Below are positions 46,560-56,536 of a stretch of DNA of 64,000 nucleotides, piece after piece. The position numbers were made by a program, and so were the translations under genes. This stretch comes from Thermocatellispora tengchongensis (lineage in GTDB: Bacteria > Actinomycetota > Actinomycetes > Streptosporangiales > Streptosporangiaceae): the NCBI RefSeq assembly GCF_014202315.1, contig NZ_JACHGN010000003.1, positions 62,001-126,000 on the forward strand. Direction: 5' to 3'. The first letter of the stretch is position 1; every line of letters starts with the position of its first letter. Below the pieces are notes generated by a model. The model saw nothing but the letters and a program-made list of their open reading frames with translations. It did not search any database and was not told the origin of the DNA.

Positions 46560-48997
46560 GCAGCAGCGGCGGCCGGAACTCAGGGCCCGGTCGCGGCGGC
46601 TCCGGCTCCGGAGGGCCCAGCGGCCCCGGCGCCGGTCGCCGTATGCCCGGAACGCCTCAGGCCGGTGGCCCTCGCAGGCCCTCTCGCCCCCGGCAGATCC
46701 CGCCCGATCCACCTGGCCCGTCTGAGCCGGACGCCATGGGGGACGTGCCGTTCCCGCGCCGGCCCTCACGCGACGGTGCCCGTGACGGCGGCCCCCGGGG
46801 ACGCGCGTCCTCACGGGACCGTGATCCGCGCGACCGTGACCCCCGGGACCGTGACCCCCGGGATCGTGATCCGCGTGAGCGTGCGTCCCGGGATCGTGAT
46901 CCGCGTGAGCGGGCCTCGCGCGAGCGTGCTTCGCGGGACCGGGGCGGGCGGGGGGCCGAGCAGGGCGATTCCGCACGTCCCGGGCCTGAGCGCCGGGGGG
47001 CCGAACGTCGCGGCCGTGACGGTCGCGAGCCGGCGGCGGCTCGCGACCGGGGGCTCCGGGACGTCGGGCCGCGTGAGCCGGTCTCGCGCGACCGGGCCGC
47101 CCGTGACGCGGGAGCGCGTGAGCGGGGGCTCCGGGATCGGGGGGTCCGGCAGCCGGGGCCGGGTGAGGTTCCGCCGCGGAGGGGGCCGGGGAGGCCCGAG
47201 GAGGCCCGGCCGCTGCTGAAGGGGGGCGGGGGGCCGCCACGGCCGCCCAAGCCGCCGGCCACGGTGCTGCGGCTGGGCAATCCGCGGCGGCGGATCTCGA
47301 TCGGGCTCATCGGGATGACGTTCGTGCTGTCGATCCTGGCCGGGCGGCTGGTGCAGCTCCAGGGGCTCGACTCCAAGGTGTACGAGGCCAGGGCCGCGCA
47401 GCAGCGCGTGCAGCCGGAGGTGCTGCCGGCGCGGCGCGGGTCGATCACGGACGTGAACGGGCACGAGCTGGCCGTCACGGTCGAGGCGCGGGAGGTGTCG
47501 GCGGACCCGGCGCTGATCAGCGCCGAGAAGCGGGCGCAGGTGGCCGCCACGCTGGCCAAGGAGCTGGGCAGGCCGCAGGAGCAGATCGCGGCCAAGCTGG
47601 CCATGACCGGCACCCGGTACCAGCTCATCGCCAAGGACGTGGACCCGGTGGTGGCCGAGCGGGTGCTCGACCACGAGTTCCCGGGGGTGACCTCCAAGCC
47701 GCAGTACCGCCGGCTGTACCCCGGTGACGACCTGGCGGGCAGCCTGATCGGGTTCGTCGGGTTCGACGGCGACGGGCTGGCGGGGCTGGAGCGCAAGTAC
47801 GACAAGGTGCTGGCGGGCCGCGACGGCAAGCAGAGCATCGAGATCGGCCGCGACGGCAAGCGCATCCCGATGACCCGCGACACCCGCCAGGCGCCCGTGC
47901 CCGGCCGGGAGGTGCGGCTGACGATCGACCGCGACATCCAGTGGGCGGCCCAGCGGGCCATCGCGCAGGAGGTCGCCAAGACCGGGGCGCGCAGCGGCAG
48001 CGCGATCGTGATGGACGTGCGCACCGGCCACATCCTGGCCATGGCCAACGCGCCGGAGTTGAACCTCAACGCCTGGCAAGAGGCCGCGCCCGAGGACCGG
48101 ATCAACCGGGCGGCGGCCGAGGTGTTCGAGCCGGGCAGCACCAACAAGGTCATCACGGCCGCGGCGGCGCTGGAGGCCGGGGCCGTGACCCCCGGCACCG
48201 TGTTCCGGGTCAAGGACAACATCCGCTGCGCCGACCAGGTGCTGCGCGACGCGCACCCGCACGAGCCGGAGAACCTCACCTTCTCCGGCATCGTGGCCAC
48301 CTCCAGCAACGTCGGCACGATCATGGCCGCGCAGAAGGTCGGCGACGAGAAGCTGTACAACATGCTCAAGGCGTTCGGGTTCGGCAGCAAGCCGGGCAGC
48401 GGCCTGGAGACCGAGGAGGCCGGCCTGCTGCCGTCCTGGTCGCAGTGGTCGGGCAGCCAGAGCTGCACGGTCGCGTACGGGCAGGGCGTCTCGGTCACCG
48501 CGCTGCAGATGGCCAGCGTCTACCAGACGATCGCCAACGGCGGAGTACGGGTCGCGCCGCAGATCGTGGCGGGCGTGGCCGACGAGGAGACCAAGAAGAT
48601 CGTCCCCTCGCCGCCCGGCAAGCGCACCCGGGTGATCAGCGCCACGACCGCCAAGCAGATCGCGGGCATGCTGGAGGCCGCCGTGGGCGCCGAGGGCACC
48701 GGCAACCTCGCCGCGATCGAGGGCTACCGGGTGGCGGGCAAGACCGGCACCGCCATGAGGTACGACGAGAAGTGCCAGGGCTATTGTGGGTACACCGCGA
48801 CATTCGTCGGGTTCACTCCCGCGGACGCGCCCAGGCTCGTGGCGCTGGCCGTGATCCAGGACCCGCAGAAGGGGCACTACGGCGGGCAGATCGCCGCGCC
48901 GGTTTTCAGGGACGTCATGACCTTCGCGCTAAAGAGCAGGAAGATTCCACCTACCGGGACCACACCCCCACCGGTGCGGATACGCGCCGGTGAGTGA
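46556..48997 (+). CDS. ftsI: FtsI (PBP3-type) septal transpeptidase with expanded N-terminal tail
   Basis: Class B penicillin-binding protein that cross-links septal peptidoglycan with FtsW; about 813 residues versus roughly 600-680 usual. The single membrane helix ISIGLIGMTFVLSILAG starts near residue 247. The pedestal begins with RGSITDVNGHELAV. The transpeptidase domain has SxxK in EPGSTNKV (Ser about 528), SxN in ATSSNVGT and KTG in VAGKTGTAM. The 246-residue cytoplasmic tail is Arg/Gly/Pro-rich with a (RDRDP)n/(RERAS)n block at about residues 87-132, encoded by a 15-bp repeat. GTG 46556 follows GGAGGA; the open frame continues far upstream, so the true start could differ. Confidence 0.93.
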   Translation: MSSSGGRNSGPGRGGSGSGGPSGPGAGRRMPGTPQAGGPRRPSRPRQIPPDPPGPSEPDAMGDVPFPRRPSRDGARDGGPRGRASSRDRDPRDRDPRDRDPRDRDPRERASRDRDPRERASRERASRDRGGRGAEQGDSARPGPERRGAERRGRDGREPAAARDRGLRDVGPREPVSRDRAARDAGARERGLRDRGVRQPGPGEVPPRRGPGRPEEARPLLKGGGGPPRPPKPPATVLRLGNPRRRISIGLIGMTFVLSILAGRLVQLQGLDSKVYEARAAQQRVQPEVLPARRGSITDVNGHELAVTVEAREVSADPALISAEKRAQVAATLAKELGRPQEQIAAKLAMTGTRYQLIAKDVDPVVAERVLDHEFPGVTSKPQYRRLYPGDDLAGSLIGFVGFDGDGLAGLERKYDKVLAGRDGKQSIEIGRDGKRIPMTRDTRQAPVPGREVRLTIDRDIQWAAQRAIAQEVAKTGARSGSAIVMDVRTGHILAMANAPELNLNAWQEAAPEDRINRAAAEVFEPGSTNKVITAAAALEAGAVTPGTVFRVKDNIRCADQVLRDAHPHEPENLTFSGIVATSSNVGTIMAAQKVGDEKLYNMLKAFGFGSKPGSGLETEEAGLLPSWSQWSGSQSCTVAYGQGVSVTALQMASVYQTIANGGVRVAPQIVAGVADEETKKIVPSPPGKRTRVISATTAKQIAGMLEAAVGAEGTGNLAAIEGYRVAGKTGTAMRYDEKCQGYCGYTATFVGFTPADAPRLVALAVIQDPQKGHYGGQIAAPVFRDVMTFALKSRKIPPTGTTPPPVRIRAGE

Positions 48998-49007
48998 CGA
49001 GTGAAGG

Positions 49008-49013
49008 TACGCT
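49008..49013 (+). promoter_or_regulatory. -10-like TACGCT before murE
   Basis: TACGCT is six bases before the GTG start of murE and no ribosome-binding site is present, so murE may have its own leaderless promoter inside the dcw cluster as well as read-through from upstream. Confidence 0.4.
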
Positions 49014-49019
49014 CTCGCC

Positions 49020-50573
49020 GTGCGTCCCCCGTCGTCCATGCGTCCAACGACCAGTCAGCCCCGCCCGCTCTCCGGGCTCGCGACCCTGCTCGGCGCGCCG
49101 TCAGGCTCGCCGAAGGCGCCGATCGCCGTGGTGACCGGCGTCACGATCGACTCGCGCGAGGTGCGCCGGGGCGATCTGTACGTCGCGCTGCCCGGAAAGT
49201 CGGCCCACGGAGCCCGCTTCGCCGGTGAGGCGATGGCGGCCGGCGCCGTCGCGATCCTCACCGACCCCGAGGGGCGGGAGGCCGCGGTGGCCACCGGCCT
49301 GCCCGTGCTGGTCACGCCCGATCCCCGCGCCGTGCTCGGCCAGGTGGCCGCCTGGGTCTACGGCCGGCCCGCCGAGGACATCGCGATCATCGGTGTCACC
49401 GGCACCAGCGGCAAGTCCACCTCCACGTTCCTGATCGAGGCGGGGCTGCGCGCGGCCGGCCACCGTACCGGGCTGATCGGCGGTGTGGAGATCCGCGTGG
49501 GCGACCTGCGGTTCACCCCCAAGCTGACCACGCCCGAGGCCAGCGACGTGCACGGCCTGCTGGCGCTGATGCGCGAGCAGGGCGTCACCGCCGCCGCGAT
49601 GGAGGTCTCCAGCCACGCGCTCGCGCTCGGCCGGGTGGACGGCGTCGTGTACGACGTGGCGGTCTTCACCAACCTGTCGCAGGACCACCTCGACTTCCAC
49701 CGCGACATGGACGACTACTTCCACACCAAGGCCCGGCTGTTCACCCCGGAGTTCAGCCGCGCCGGGGTGGTCAACGTGGACGACGCCTACGGCCGCGAGC
49801 TGCTCGGCCTGGCCAAGATCCCGATCACCACGTTCTCGGCGCGCGGCGCGGCCGAGGCCGAGTGGCGGGCGCTGGACGTGCGCCTCGGCGGCGACGGGAG
49901 CTGCTTCCGGGTGGTCGGCCCCGGCGGCGTCGAGGCCGACGTCGCGGTGGCGCTCCCCGGGCCGTTCAACGTCGCCAACGCCCTGGGCGCCGTCGTGGCG
50001 CTGGTCGAGTCCGGGGTTCCGCTGCAGACGGCCGTGCACGGCGTGGGCACCCTCACCGGCGTGCCCGGCCGCATGGAGCGGGTGGACGCCGGGCAGGACT
50101 TCCAGGCGATCGTCGACTACTCGCACAAGCCGGGCGCGGTGGAGTCGGTGCTGCGCGCGCTGCGCGAGGTCTGCGCGGGCACGCTGACCGTGGTGCTCGG
50201 CTGCGGCGGCGACCGCGACACGGGCAAGAGGCCGATGATGGGCGAGGCCGCCGCCCGCCTGGCGGACGTGGCCATCTTCACCAGCGACAATCCGCGCTCG
50301 GAGGACCCGCTGGCCATCCTGGCCGCCATGCTGGACGGCGCCCTGCGGGTGCCCGAGCACGAACGCGCTCATGTGATCATGGAACCCGACCGTGCGGCCG
50401 CGATCCGCCTCGCGGTCGACCGCGCCGGGCGCGGTGACGTCCTCGTGGTGGCGGGAAAGGGCCACGAGCAGGGGCAGTACGTCGCCGGCGAGGTGCTGCC
50501 CTTTGACGACCGGCAGGTGGTCGCCGAGGCCATCGACCGTAGATCAGATATCGAGAAGAGGACACAAGCATGA
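49020..50573 (+). CDS. murE: UDP-MurNAc-tripeptide synthetase MurE (meso-DAP type)
   Basis: Adds the third amino acid to UDP-MurNAc-dipeptide; 517 residues. ATP loop GVTGTSGKSTSTF (the family usually has TNGKTT, so this is a variant), substrate region TTPEASDVHGLL, EVSSHALALGRVDG, the carbamoylated-Lys region DYFHTKARLF and the DAP-selecting motif SDNPRSEDP are visible. DNPR indicates meso-diaminopimelate in the wall. Stop overlaps murF (ATGA). Confidence 0.95.
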   Translation: MRPPSSMRPTTSQPRPLSGLATLLGAPSGSPKAPIAVVTGVTIDSREVRRGDLYVALPGKSAHGARFAGEAMAAGAVAILTDPEGREAAVATGLPVLVTPDPRAVLGQVAAWVYGRPAEDIAIIGVTGTSGKSTSTFLIEAGLRAAGHRTGLIGGVEIRVGDLRFTPKLTTPEASDVHGLLALMREQGVTAAAMEVSSHALALGRVDGVVYDVAVFTNLSQDHLDFHRDMDDYFHTKARLFTPEFSRAGVVNVDDAYGRELLGLAKIPITTFSARGAAEAEWRALDVRLGGDGSCFRVVGPGGVEADVAVALPGPFNVANALGAVVALVESGVPLQTAVHGVGTLTGVPGRMERVDAGQDFQAIVDYSHKPGAVESVLRALREVCAGTLTVVLGCGGDRDTGKRPMMGEAAARLADVAIFTSDNPRSEDPLAILAAMLDGALRVPEHERAHVIMEPDRAAAIRLAVDRAGRGDVLVVAGKGHEQGQYVAGEVLPFDDRQVVAEAIDRRSDIEKRTQA

Positions 50574-52705
50574 TCCCGTTGCCGCTTGGCAGGATCGCCG
50601 AGATCACATCGGGAGCCCTGATGGGCATGGCCGATCCGCACACGGTCGTGCGCGGCCCCGTCGTGATCGACTCGCGCGCCGTCGAGCCGGGATCCCTGTT
50701 CGTGGCGATCAAGGGCGCGCGCGTGGACGGCCACGACTTCGCCGCCGCGGCGGTCGAGGCCGGTGCCACGGCCGTGCTCGCCACGCGCCCGACCGAGGCG
50801 CCCACGGTGATCGTGAGCGACGTGCAGGCCGCGCTCGCCGCGCTGGCCCAGGCCGTGCACGCCGAGCTGCCCTCCGCGACCGTCATCGGGATCACCGGTT
50901 CGGCGGGCAAGACCACCACCAAGGACCTCCTGGCCGGGCTCACCGCGCTGATCGGGCCCACGGTCGCGCCGGTCGGCTCGTACAACAACGAGATCGGCCA
51001 CCCCCTGACCGTGCTGAAGGCCGATGAGAGCACCCGGTTCCTGGTGCTGGAGCTGAGCGCGCGCCGCGCGGGGCACATCGCCTACCTCGCCCGCATCGCC
51101 CCGCCCAGGATCGGCGTGGTGCTCAACGTGGGCACCGCCCACCTCGGCGTCTTCGGCGGGCGCGAGGCCATCGCCAAGGCCAAGGGCGAGCTGGTGGAGG
51201 CGCTGCCGTCCGACGGGGTGGCGGTGCTCAACGCCGACGACCCGCACGTACGCGCGATGGCGTCCCGTACGTCCGCCCGCGTGACGTGGTTCGGCCGGTC
51301 CCCCGACGCCGCCGTGCGGGCCGAGGACGTCACCGTGGACGAGCGCGGCCGGGCCCGCTACGTGCTGCGCACCCCCTCGGGCGACGCCGAGGTGGCGCTG
51401 CGGCTGTACGGCGAGCACGCGGTGGAGAACTCCCTCGCCGCCGCGGCCGGCGGCTACGAGCTGGGGCTCCCGGTCGCGACCATCGCCCGGGCGCTGTCGG
51501 AGGCCGAGCCGCGCAGCCGCTGGCGCATGGAGGTCACCGACCGCCCCGACGGCGTCACCGTGATCAACGACGCGTACAACGCCAACCCCGACTCCATGCG
51601 CGCCGCCTTCGTGGCGCTCGGCGACCTGGGCCGCAACCGCCGCCGCTTCGCCGTCATCGCGGCGCTGCGCGAGCTGGGCGAGGAGAGCGCCGCGCTGAAC
51701 GAGCAGGTCGGCAGGCTGGCGGGCGGCGCGGGCCTGGCGGGCCTGGTCGTGGTCGGCCCGGACGCCGAACCGATCCTCGCCGGCGCCGCCGGCGCCCCCA
51801 TCCTGCACGTCCCCGACGCCGAGACCGCGGCGGCCGAGCTCGGCCCCCGGCTCGCCCCGGGCGACGTGGTCCTGATCAAGGGGCCGCGCGCGATGGGCCT
51901 GGAGCGCGTCGCCGAGCTGCTGCTCGCCGCCCCCGGCCAGGGCCCCCAGCCCTACCCGCCCGCCCCCGGCCCGGGGCCGCAGCCGTACCACCAGGGCCCG
52001 CAGCCGTACGCCCCGGGCCCGGGTCAGGGCGCGCAGCCGTACGCGCCCGGTCCCGCCGCCGGTCCGGGCGCCCCCGGCCGGGCCGGCCCGCCGAGGCCCG
52101 GCCCCGCCCAGGGCGGTGTGCCGTACGGCGGCCCGGCCCACCCCGGCCCCCCGCAGGGCCCCCCGGGCCCGCACGGCCGCCCGGCACCGGGCCCCGCTCA
52201 GGGCCCCGCTCAGGGCCCCACGCAGGGCCCCATTCAGGGCCCCGCGCAAGGCCGGGCTCAGGGTCCGGCACAGGGCCAGGCCCGGGGCCTCGCGCACGGC
52301 CCGGCGCAGATCCCGCCCCATGGCGCGGCCCGGGGTCCCGTCCAGGGGCCGGCGCAGGGCCAGGTGCCGGGATCGGCTCAGCGGCCGGTTCAAGGGCCGG
52401 TCCAGGGACCTGTTCAAGCGCCGGTCCAGGGGCCTGTTCATGGGCCGGTCCAGGGGCCGCCGCAGGGACCGGCACCGTACGGACCGGCGGCGCACGGTGG
52501 CCCGGCTCCGGCCGCGCCGCCGGGGTACGTCCCGGAGGGCCACCTGCCGAACCCCGTGCCCCAGCCCGCCCCGCAGCCGGGGCCGGGGGCCGTGCCGCCG
52601 CCCGGGGCGACCAAGCGTACGTCCGGGGCGCCGCGGCAGGCCGTGACGCGCCGGCCCTCCGGCGGGGGCGCGCTGCCGGGCTCGGTGGAGCGTGACGGCC
52701 GATGA
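50570..52705 (+). CDS. murF: MurF ligase with a 260-residue Pro/Gly/Gln-rich C-terminal tail
   Basis: Adds D-Ala-D-Ala to UDP-MurNAc-tripeptide. The ligase part occupies about residues 1-450: [55 protein letters not shown] and [14 protein letters not shown]. Usual MurF ends there. The remaining 260 residues are a low-complexity tail: first GPQPY-type repeats, then about thirty GPAQ/GPVQ-type tetrapeptides from a 12-bp DNA repeat (about 52190-52480), then a Pro-rich and basic end ([11 protein letters not shown]). The frame is unbroken and the stop overlaps mraY (ATGA), so the tail is genuinely translated. Its role is unknown. Confidence 0.93.
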   Translation: MIPLPLGRIAEITSGALMGMADPHTVVRGPVVIDSRAVEPGSLFVAIKGARVDGHDFAAAAVEAGATAVLATRPTEAPTVIVSDVQAALAALAQAVHAELPSATVIGITGSAGKTTTKDLLAGLTALIGPTVAPVGSYNNEIGHPLTVLKADESTRFLVLELSARRAGHIAYLARIAPPRIGVVLNVGTAHLGVFGGREAIAKAKGELVEALPSDGVAVLNADDPHVRAMASRTSARVTWFGRSPDAAVRAEDVTVDERGRARYVLRTPSGDAEVALRLYGEHAVENSLAAAAGGYELGLPVATIARALSEAEPRSRWRMEVTDRPDGVTVINDAYNANPDSMRAAFVALGDLGRNRRRFAVIAALRELGEESAALNEQVGRLAGGAGLAGLVVVGPDAEPILAGAAGAPILHVPDAETAAAELGPRLAPGDVVLIKGPRAMGLERVAELLLAAPGQGPQPYPPAPGPGPQPYHQGPQPYAPGPGQGAQPYAPGPAAGPGAPGRAGPPRPGPAQGGVPYGGPAHPGPPQGPPGPHGRPAPGPAQGPAQGPTQGPIQGPAQGRAQGPAQGQARGLAHGPAQIPPHGAARGPVQGPAQGQVPGSAQRPVQGPVQGPVQAPVQGPVHGPVQGPPQGPAPYGPAAHGGPAPAAPPGYVPEGHLPNPVPQPAPQPGPGAVPPPGATKRTSGAPRQAVTRRPSGGGALPGSVERDGR

Positions 52706-53760
52706 TCGACATCCTCCTGGCGGCCATGGTGTCGCTGGTGCTGTCCATGATCGGCACGCCGATCGCGATGCGGCTGTTCGCCCGGCGCGGCTACGGCCAG
52801 AACATCCGCGAGGAAGGCCCCTCCGGCCACTACGACAAGCGCGGCACCCCCACCATGGGCGGCACCGTGATCGTGATCGCGGCCCTGATCGGGTACGCCG
52901 CCTCGCACGCGGGGACGTTCACGCCGCCCACGGTCTCGGGCATGCTGGTGCTGTTCCTGATGACCGGCCTCGGCATGGTCGGGTTCCTCGACGACTTCAT
53001 CAAGATCTACAAGCAGCGCAGCCTGGGCCTGCGCAGCGGCGCGAAGGCCGCGGGCCAGCTCGTGGTGGGCGCGATCTTCGCGGTGCTCGTGGTGCGGTTC
53101 CCCAACGCCTACGACATCACCCCTGCCGAGACGCGGGTGTCGTTCCTGCGCGACTTCGGGCCGTCCATCGGGATCGTGGCGTTCACGGTCTGGGTGCTGA
53201 TCATGATCGTGGGCTTCTCGAACGCGGTGAACCTCACCGACGGCCTCGACGGCCTGGCCTCGGGCGCGACCGGCGTGGTGCTCGGGTCGTACGTGCTGAT
53301 CGGCAACTGGCAGCTCCGCAACAGCTGCGTCAACCAGCTCGGCCCCAACTGCTACTGGGTGCGCGACCCGCTCGACCTCGCCGTCGTGGCCGCGGCCGTG
53401 CTCGGCGCGCTGGTCGGGTTCCTGTGGTGGAACGCCCCGCCCGCCAAGATCTTCATGGGCGACACCGGGTCGCTGGCCCTGGGCGGCGTGATCGCGGGCC
53501 TGGCCGTCACCACCCGCACCCAGCTCCTGCTGATCATCCTGGCCGGGCTGTGCGTGATCATCACCATGTCCGTGATCATCCAGGTGGGCTTCTTCAAGAT
53601 GACGGGCAGACGCGTGTTCCGCATGGCCCCGCTGCAGCATCACTTCGAGCTGGCGGGATGGGCGGAGACGACGATCGTCGTCCGGTTCTGGCTGGTCGCG
53701 ATGTTGTGCGCGGCGGCGGGCCTCGGGCTGTTCTGGGTCGAGTGGGTGCCCAAGGCATGA
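52702..53760 (+). CDS. mraY: phospho-MurNAc-pentapeptide translocase MraY
   Basis: Membrane enzyme that forms lipid I on undecaprenyl phosphate; 352 residues with about ten helices. Catalytic Asp residues lie in [11 protein letters not shown] and [12 protein letters not shown]; the Mg-binding [13 protein letters not shown] and the [11 protein letters not shown] loop are intact. The loop around residues 205-225 has two cysteines ([13 protein letters not shown]), possibly a periplasmic disulfide. Start and stop overlap the neighbours (ATGA at both ends). Confidence 0.97.
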   Translation: MIDILLAAMVSLVLSMIGTPIAMRLFARRGYGQNIREEGPSGHYDKRGTPTMGGTVIVIAALIGYAASHAGTFTPPTVSGMLVLFLMTGLGMVGFLDDFIKIYKQRSLGLRSGAKAAGQLVVGAIFAVLVVRFPNAYDITPAETRVSFLRDFGPSIGIVAFTVWVLIMIVGFSNAVNLTDGLDGLASGATGVVLGSYVLIGNWQLRNSCVNQLGPNCYWVRDPLDLAVVAAAVLGALVGFLWWNAPPAKIFMGDTGSLALGGVIAGLAVTTRTQLLLIILAGLCVIITMSVIIQVGFFKMTGRRVFRMAPLQHHFELAGWAETTIVVRFWLVAMLCAAAGLGLFWVEWVPKA

Positions 53761-55205
53761 GCGGCGGCGGGAGCGGGGCCGCGGCCCCCGCGGCGGGCGA
53801 GTTCACGGTGGTGGCCGGGCTCGGCGTGTCCGGGCGCGCCGCGGCGCGGGCGCTGGCCGAGCGCGGGGCCCGCGTGGTGGTGCTGGAGGCCCGCGAGGGG
53901 GAGCGGCAGCGCGCGGCGGCGGCCGAGCTGGCCCCGCTCGGCGTGGAGGTGCGCTTCGGCGAGTTCGAGCACCCGCCCGAGGGCGCCTCGCTGCTGGTCA
54001 CCTCGCCCGGATGGCGTCCCGACCACCCCCTGCTGGTCGCCGCGGCCCGCCGGGGCGTGGAGGTGATCGGCGAGGTCGAGCTGGCCTGGCGGCTGCGCGG
54101 CCCCGGCGCCGCGCCCTGGCTGGCCCTGACCGGCACCGACGGCAAGACCACCGTGGTGCGCATGCTGACCTCGATGCTGGCCGCCGCCGGGCACGACCCG
54201 CTCGCCGTCGGCAACGTCGGCACGCCGATCGTCGAGGCCGTGCGCGGCCCGTCCGACGTGCTGGCGGTCGAGCTGTCCAGCTTCCAGCTCCACTGGTCGC
54301 ACGGCCTGGCGCCGCACGCCGCCGCCGTGCTCAACGTCGCCCCCGACCACCTCGACTGGCACGGCTCGATGGAGGAGTACGCCCGTGCCAAGGGGCGCAT
54401 CTTCGAGCGCGCGGGCACCGTGGTCTACAACGCCGACGACGAGCTGAGCGCCCGCCTGGCCGCCCCGTACGAGGGCGCGGTGTCCTTCACCCTGTCGGTG
54501 CCCCGCCCGGGGCAGCTCGGCGTCGTGGAGGACCTGCTGGTGGACCGGGCGTTCGTGGCCGACCCCGTCCGTCAGGCCGAGGAGCTGGCCGAGCTGTCCG
54601 ACGTGCGGCCGTTCGCGCCGCACAACGTGGCCAACGCCCTGGCCGCCGCGGCGCTCGCCCGCGCGTACGGCGTGCCGTGCGAGGCGGTGCGGCGGGGGCT
54701 GGCCGCGTTCGTGCCCGACCCCCACCGGATGGAGGCCGTCGCCACCGTCGGCGGCGTGCTCTACGTCAACGACTCCAAGGCCACCAACGCCCACGCGGCC
54801 GGGGCGTCGCTGGCGGCGTACCCGTCGATCGTGTGGATCGCCGGCGGCCAGCTCAAGGGCGCCGACGTCGAGGACCTGGTGCGCCGCGCGGCGCCGCGGC
54901 TGCGCGGGGCGGTGCTGCTCGGCGCCGACAGGGAGGCCATCGCACGGGCTCTCGCGCGACACGCCGCGAATGTCCCCGTGGTGGAGGTCGCGGCGCAAGA
55001 CACTGGGGTCATGGATCACGTCGTCGCCGAAGCCGCCAGGCTCGCCGCCCCCGGGGACACCGTGCTGCTCGCGCCCGCGGGCGCGTCGCTGGACATGTTC
55101 GACAGCTACGGCGCGCGGGGGGAGGCGTTCGCGCGGGCCGTGCGCCGCCTCGCCGCCGCAGGCGAGGGCGACGGCGGCCAGGGCGGCTCCGGGCGGCGCG
55201 GATGA
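53757..55205 (+). CDS. murD: UDP-MurNAc-L-alanine:D-glutamate ligase MurD
   Basis: Adds D-Glu to UDP-MurNAc-Ala; 482 residues. An N-terminal UDP-binding Rossmann part ([16 protein letters not shown]) precedes the ATP loop [24 protein letters not shown], the [20 protein letters not shown] Mg/Lys region and [11 protein letters not shown] in the C-terminal domain. It ends in a short Gly-rich tail. ATG overlaps mraY and the stop overlaps ftsW. Confidence 0.96.
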   Translation: MSGGGSGAAAPAAGEFTVVAGLGVSGRAAARALAERGARVVVLEAREGERQRAAAAELAPLGVEVRFGEFEHPPEGASLLVTSPGWRPDHPLLVAAARRGVEVIGEVELAWRLRGPGAAPWLALTGTDGKTTVVRMLTSMLAAAGHDPLAVGNVGTPIVEAVRGPSDVLAVELSSFQLHWSHGLAPHAAAVLNVAPDHLDWHGSMEEYARAKGRIFERAGTVVYNADDELSARLAAPYEGAVSFTLSVPRPGQLGVVEDLLVDRAFVADPVRQAEELAELSDVRPFAPHNVANALAAAALARAYGVPCEAVRRGLAAFVPDPHRMEAVATVGGVLYVNDSKATNAHAAGASLAAYPSIVWIAGGQLKGADVEDLVRRAAPRLRGAVLLGADREAIARALARHAANVPVVEVAAQDTGVMDHVVAEAARLAAPGDTVLLAPAGASLDMFDSYGARGEAFARAVRRLAAAGEGDGGQGGSGRRG

Positions 55206-56521
55206 CCGCCGAGAGCCCGGCCGTACCCCGCACGGCCCCGCGCAAGGAGAAGGCCGGTGAGCGGCGCGGGGGGTTCCGCGAGGTGGCCGGCCCGCTGCTG
55301 GAGCTGCTGGACCGGCCGCTGACCTCCTACTACCTGATCATCGGGTGCAGCGCGCTGCTGCTCACGCTGGGCCTGATGATGGTGCTGTCGGCCTCCAGCA
55401 TCGAGGCGCTGCAGGAGACCGGCACCCCGTTCACCTGGTTCCTCAAGCAGTCGCTGTCGGCCTCGCTCGGCGTGCCGCTGATGTGGGTGTGCTCGCGGCT
55501 GCCGCAGCGGTTCTTCCGGCTCGCGGGCTACCCGCTGATGGCGCTGTCGATCATCGGCCTGCTCATCGTGATCTTCGTCGGCGAGTCGCAGCTCGGCGCG
55601 CAGCGCTGGATCGACCTCGGCCCGATCTACCTGCAGCCCTCCGAGCCGGCCAAGCTCGGCCTCGCGCTGTGGGGGGCCGACCTGCTGGCCCGGCGGGCCA
55701 AGAAGGGCCGCATCGAGTGGCGGCAGCTCCTCATCCCGCTGATGCCCGGCACCGCGATCGTGGCCGTCATGGTCATGCTCGGCCGCGACCTGGGCACCAC
55801 GCTGGTGCTGATGATGATCTTCCTGTCGCTGCTGTGGGTGGTCGGCGCGCCGATCCGGCTGTTCGGCGGCATCCTGTCGGTGGCCGTGCTCGCCACGCTG
55901 ATCATGATCAAGGTCGAGCCGTACCGGATGGCCCGGATCAACTCCTTCCTGTTCCCCTGGGACGACGCCCAGGGCGCCGGCTACCAGTCGGTGCAGGGGC
56001 AGATCGCGATCGGCTCGGGCGGCTGGTTCGGCCTCGGCCTGGGCAGCAGCCGGCAGAAGTGGGACTGGCTGCCGCACTCCGAGAGCGACTTCATCTTCGC
56101 CATCCTGGGCGAGGAGCTGGGCCTGGCCGGCACCCTGTCGGTGGTCGCGCTGTTCGGCCTGCTCGGGTACGCCGGGCTGCGCGTCGCCTCCCGCGTCAAC
56201 GACCCGTTCATCCGCCTGGCCGCCAGCGCCGTCGTGGCCTGGGTCGCCGGCCAGGCGATCGTGAACATCGGCGCGGTCATCGGCGTCCTGCCCATCACCG
56301 GCATCCCGCTGCCCCTGGTGTCCTATGGTGGATCCGCCCTGTTGCCGACGCTGGCGGCCCTTGGCATGTTGCTGTCGTTCGCGAAACGCGAGCCCGGAGC
56401 GCGCGAGGCTCTCGCGGCACGTGGCCCCGGACCGGCGTCAAGGGCCCTAAGCTGGCTTGGCCTGGGTGGTCCGGCGCGGCGGGTCCGCGCGGGGCGCCGA
56501 GAAGGTCACATCGATAGGTGA
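55202..56521 (+). CDS. ftsW: FtsW septal peptidoglycan polymerase (SEDS family)
   Basis: Lipid II polymerase that works with FtsI; 439 residues with about ten helices. SEDS hallmarks: GAQRWIDLGPIYLQPSEPAKL, MLGRDLGTTLVLM, SESDFIFAILGEELGL and PLPLVSYGGSALLPTLAALG. The N-terminal 45 residues and the C-terminal 60 are basic cytoplasmic tails. ATGA overlap with murD. Confidence 0.96.
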   Translation: MTAESPAVPRTAPRKEKAGERRGGFREVAGPLLELLDRPLTSYYLIIGCSALLLTLGLMMVLSASSIEALQETGTPFTWFLKQSLSASLGVPLMWVCSRLPQRFFRLAGYPLMALSIIGLLIVIFVGESQLGAQRWIDLGPIYLQPSEPAKLGLALWGADLLARRAKKGRIEWRQLLIPLMPGTAIVAVMVMLGRDLGTTLVLMMIFLSLLWVVGAPIRLFGGILSVAVLATLIMIKVEPYRMARINSFLFPWDDAQGAGYQSVQGQIAIGSGGWFGLGLGSSRQKWDWLPHSESDFIFAILGEELGLAGTLSVVALFGLLGYAGLRVASRVNDPFIRLAASAVVAWVAGQAIVNIGAVIGVLPITGIPLPLVSYGGSALLPTLAALGMLLSFAKREPGAREALAARGPGPASRALSWLGLGGPARRVRAGRREGHIDR

Positions 56522-56536
56522 AGTGAAAGGACCGAC

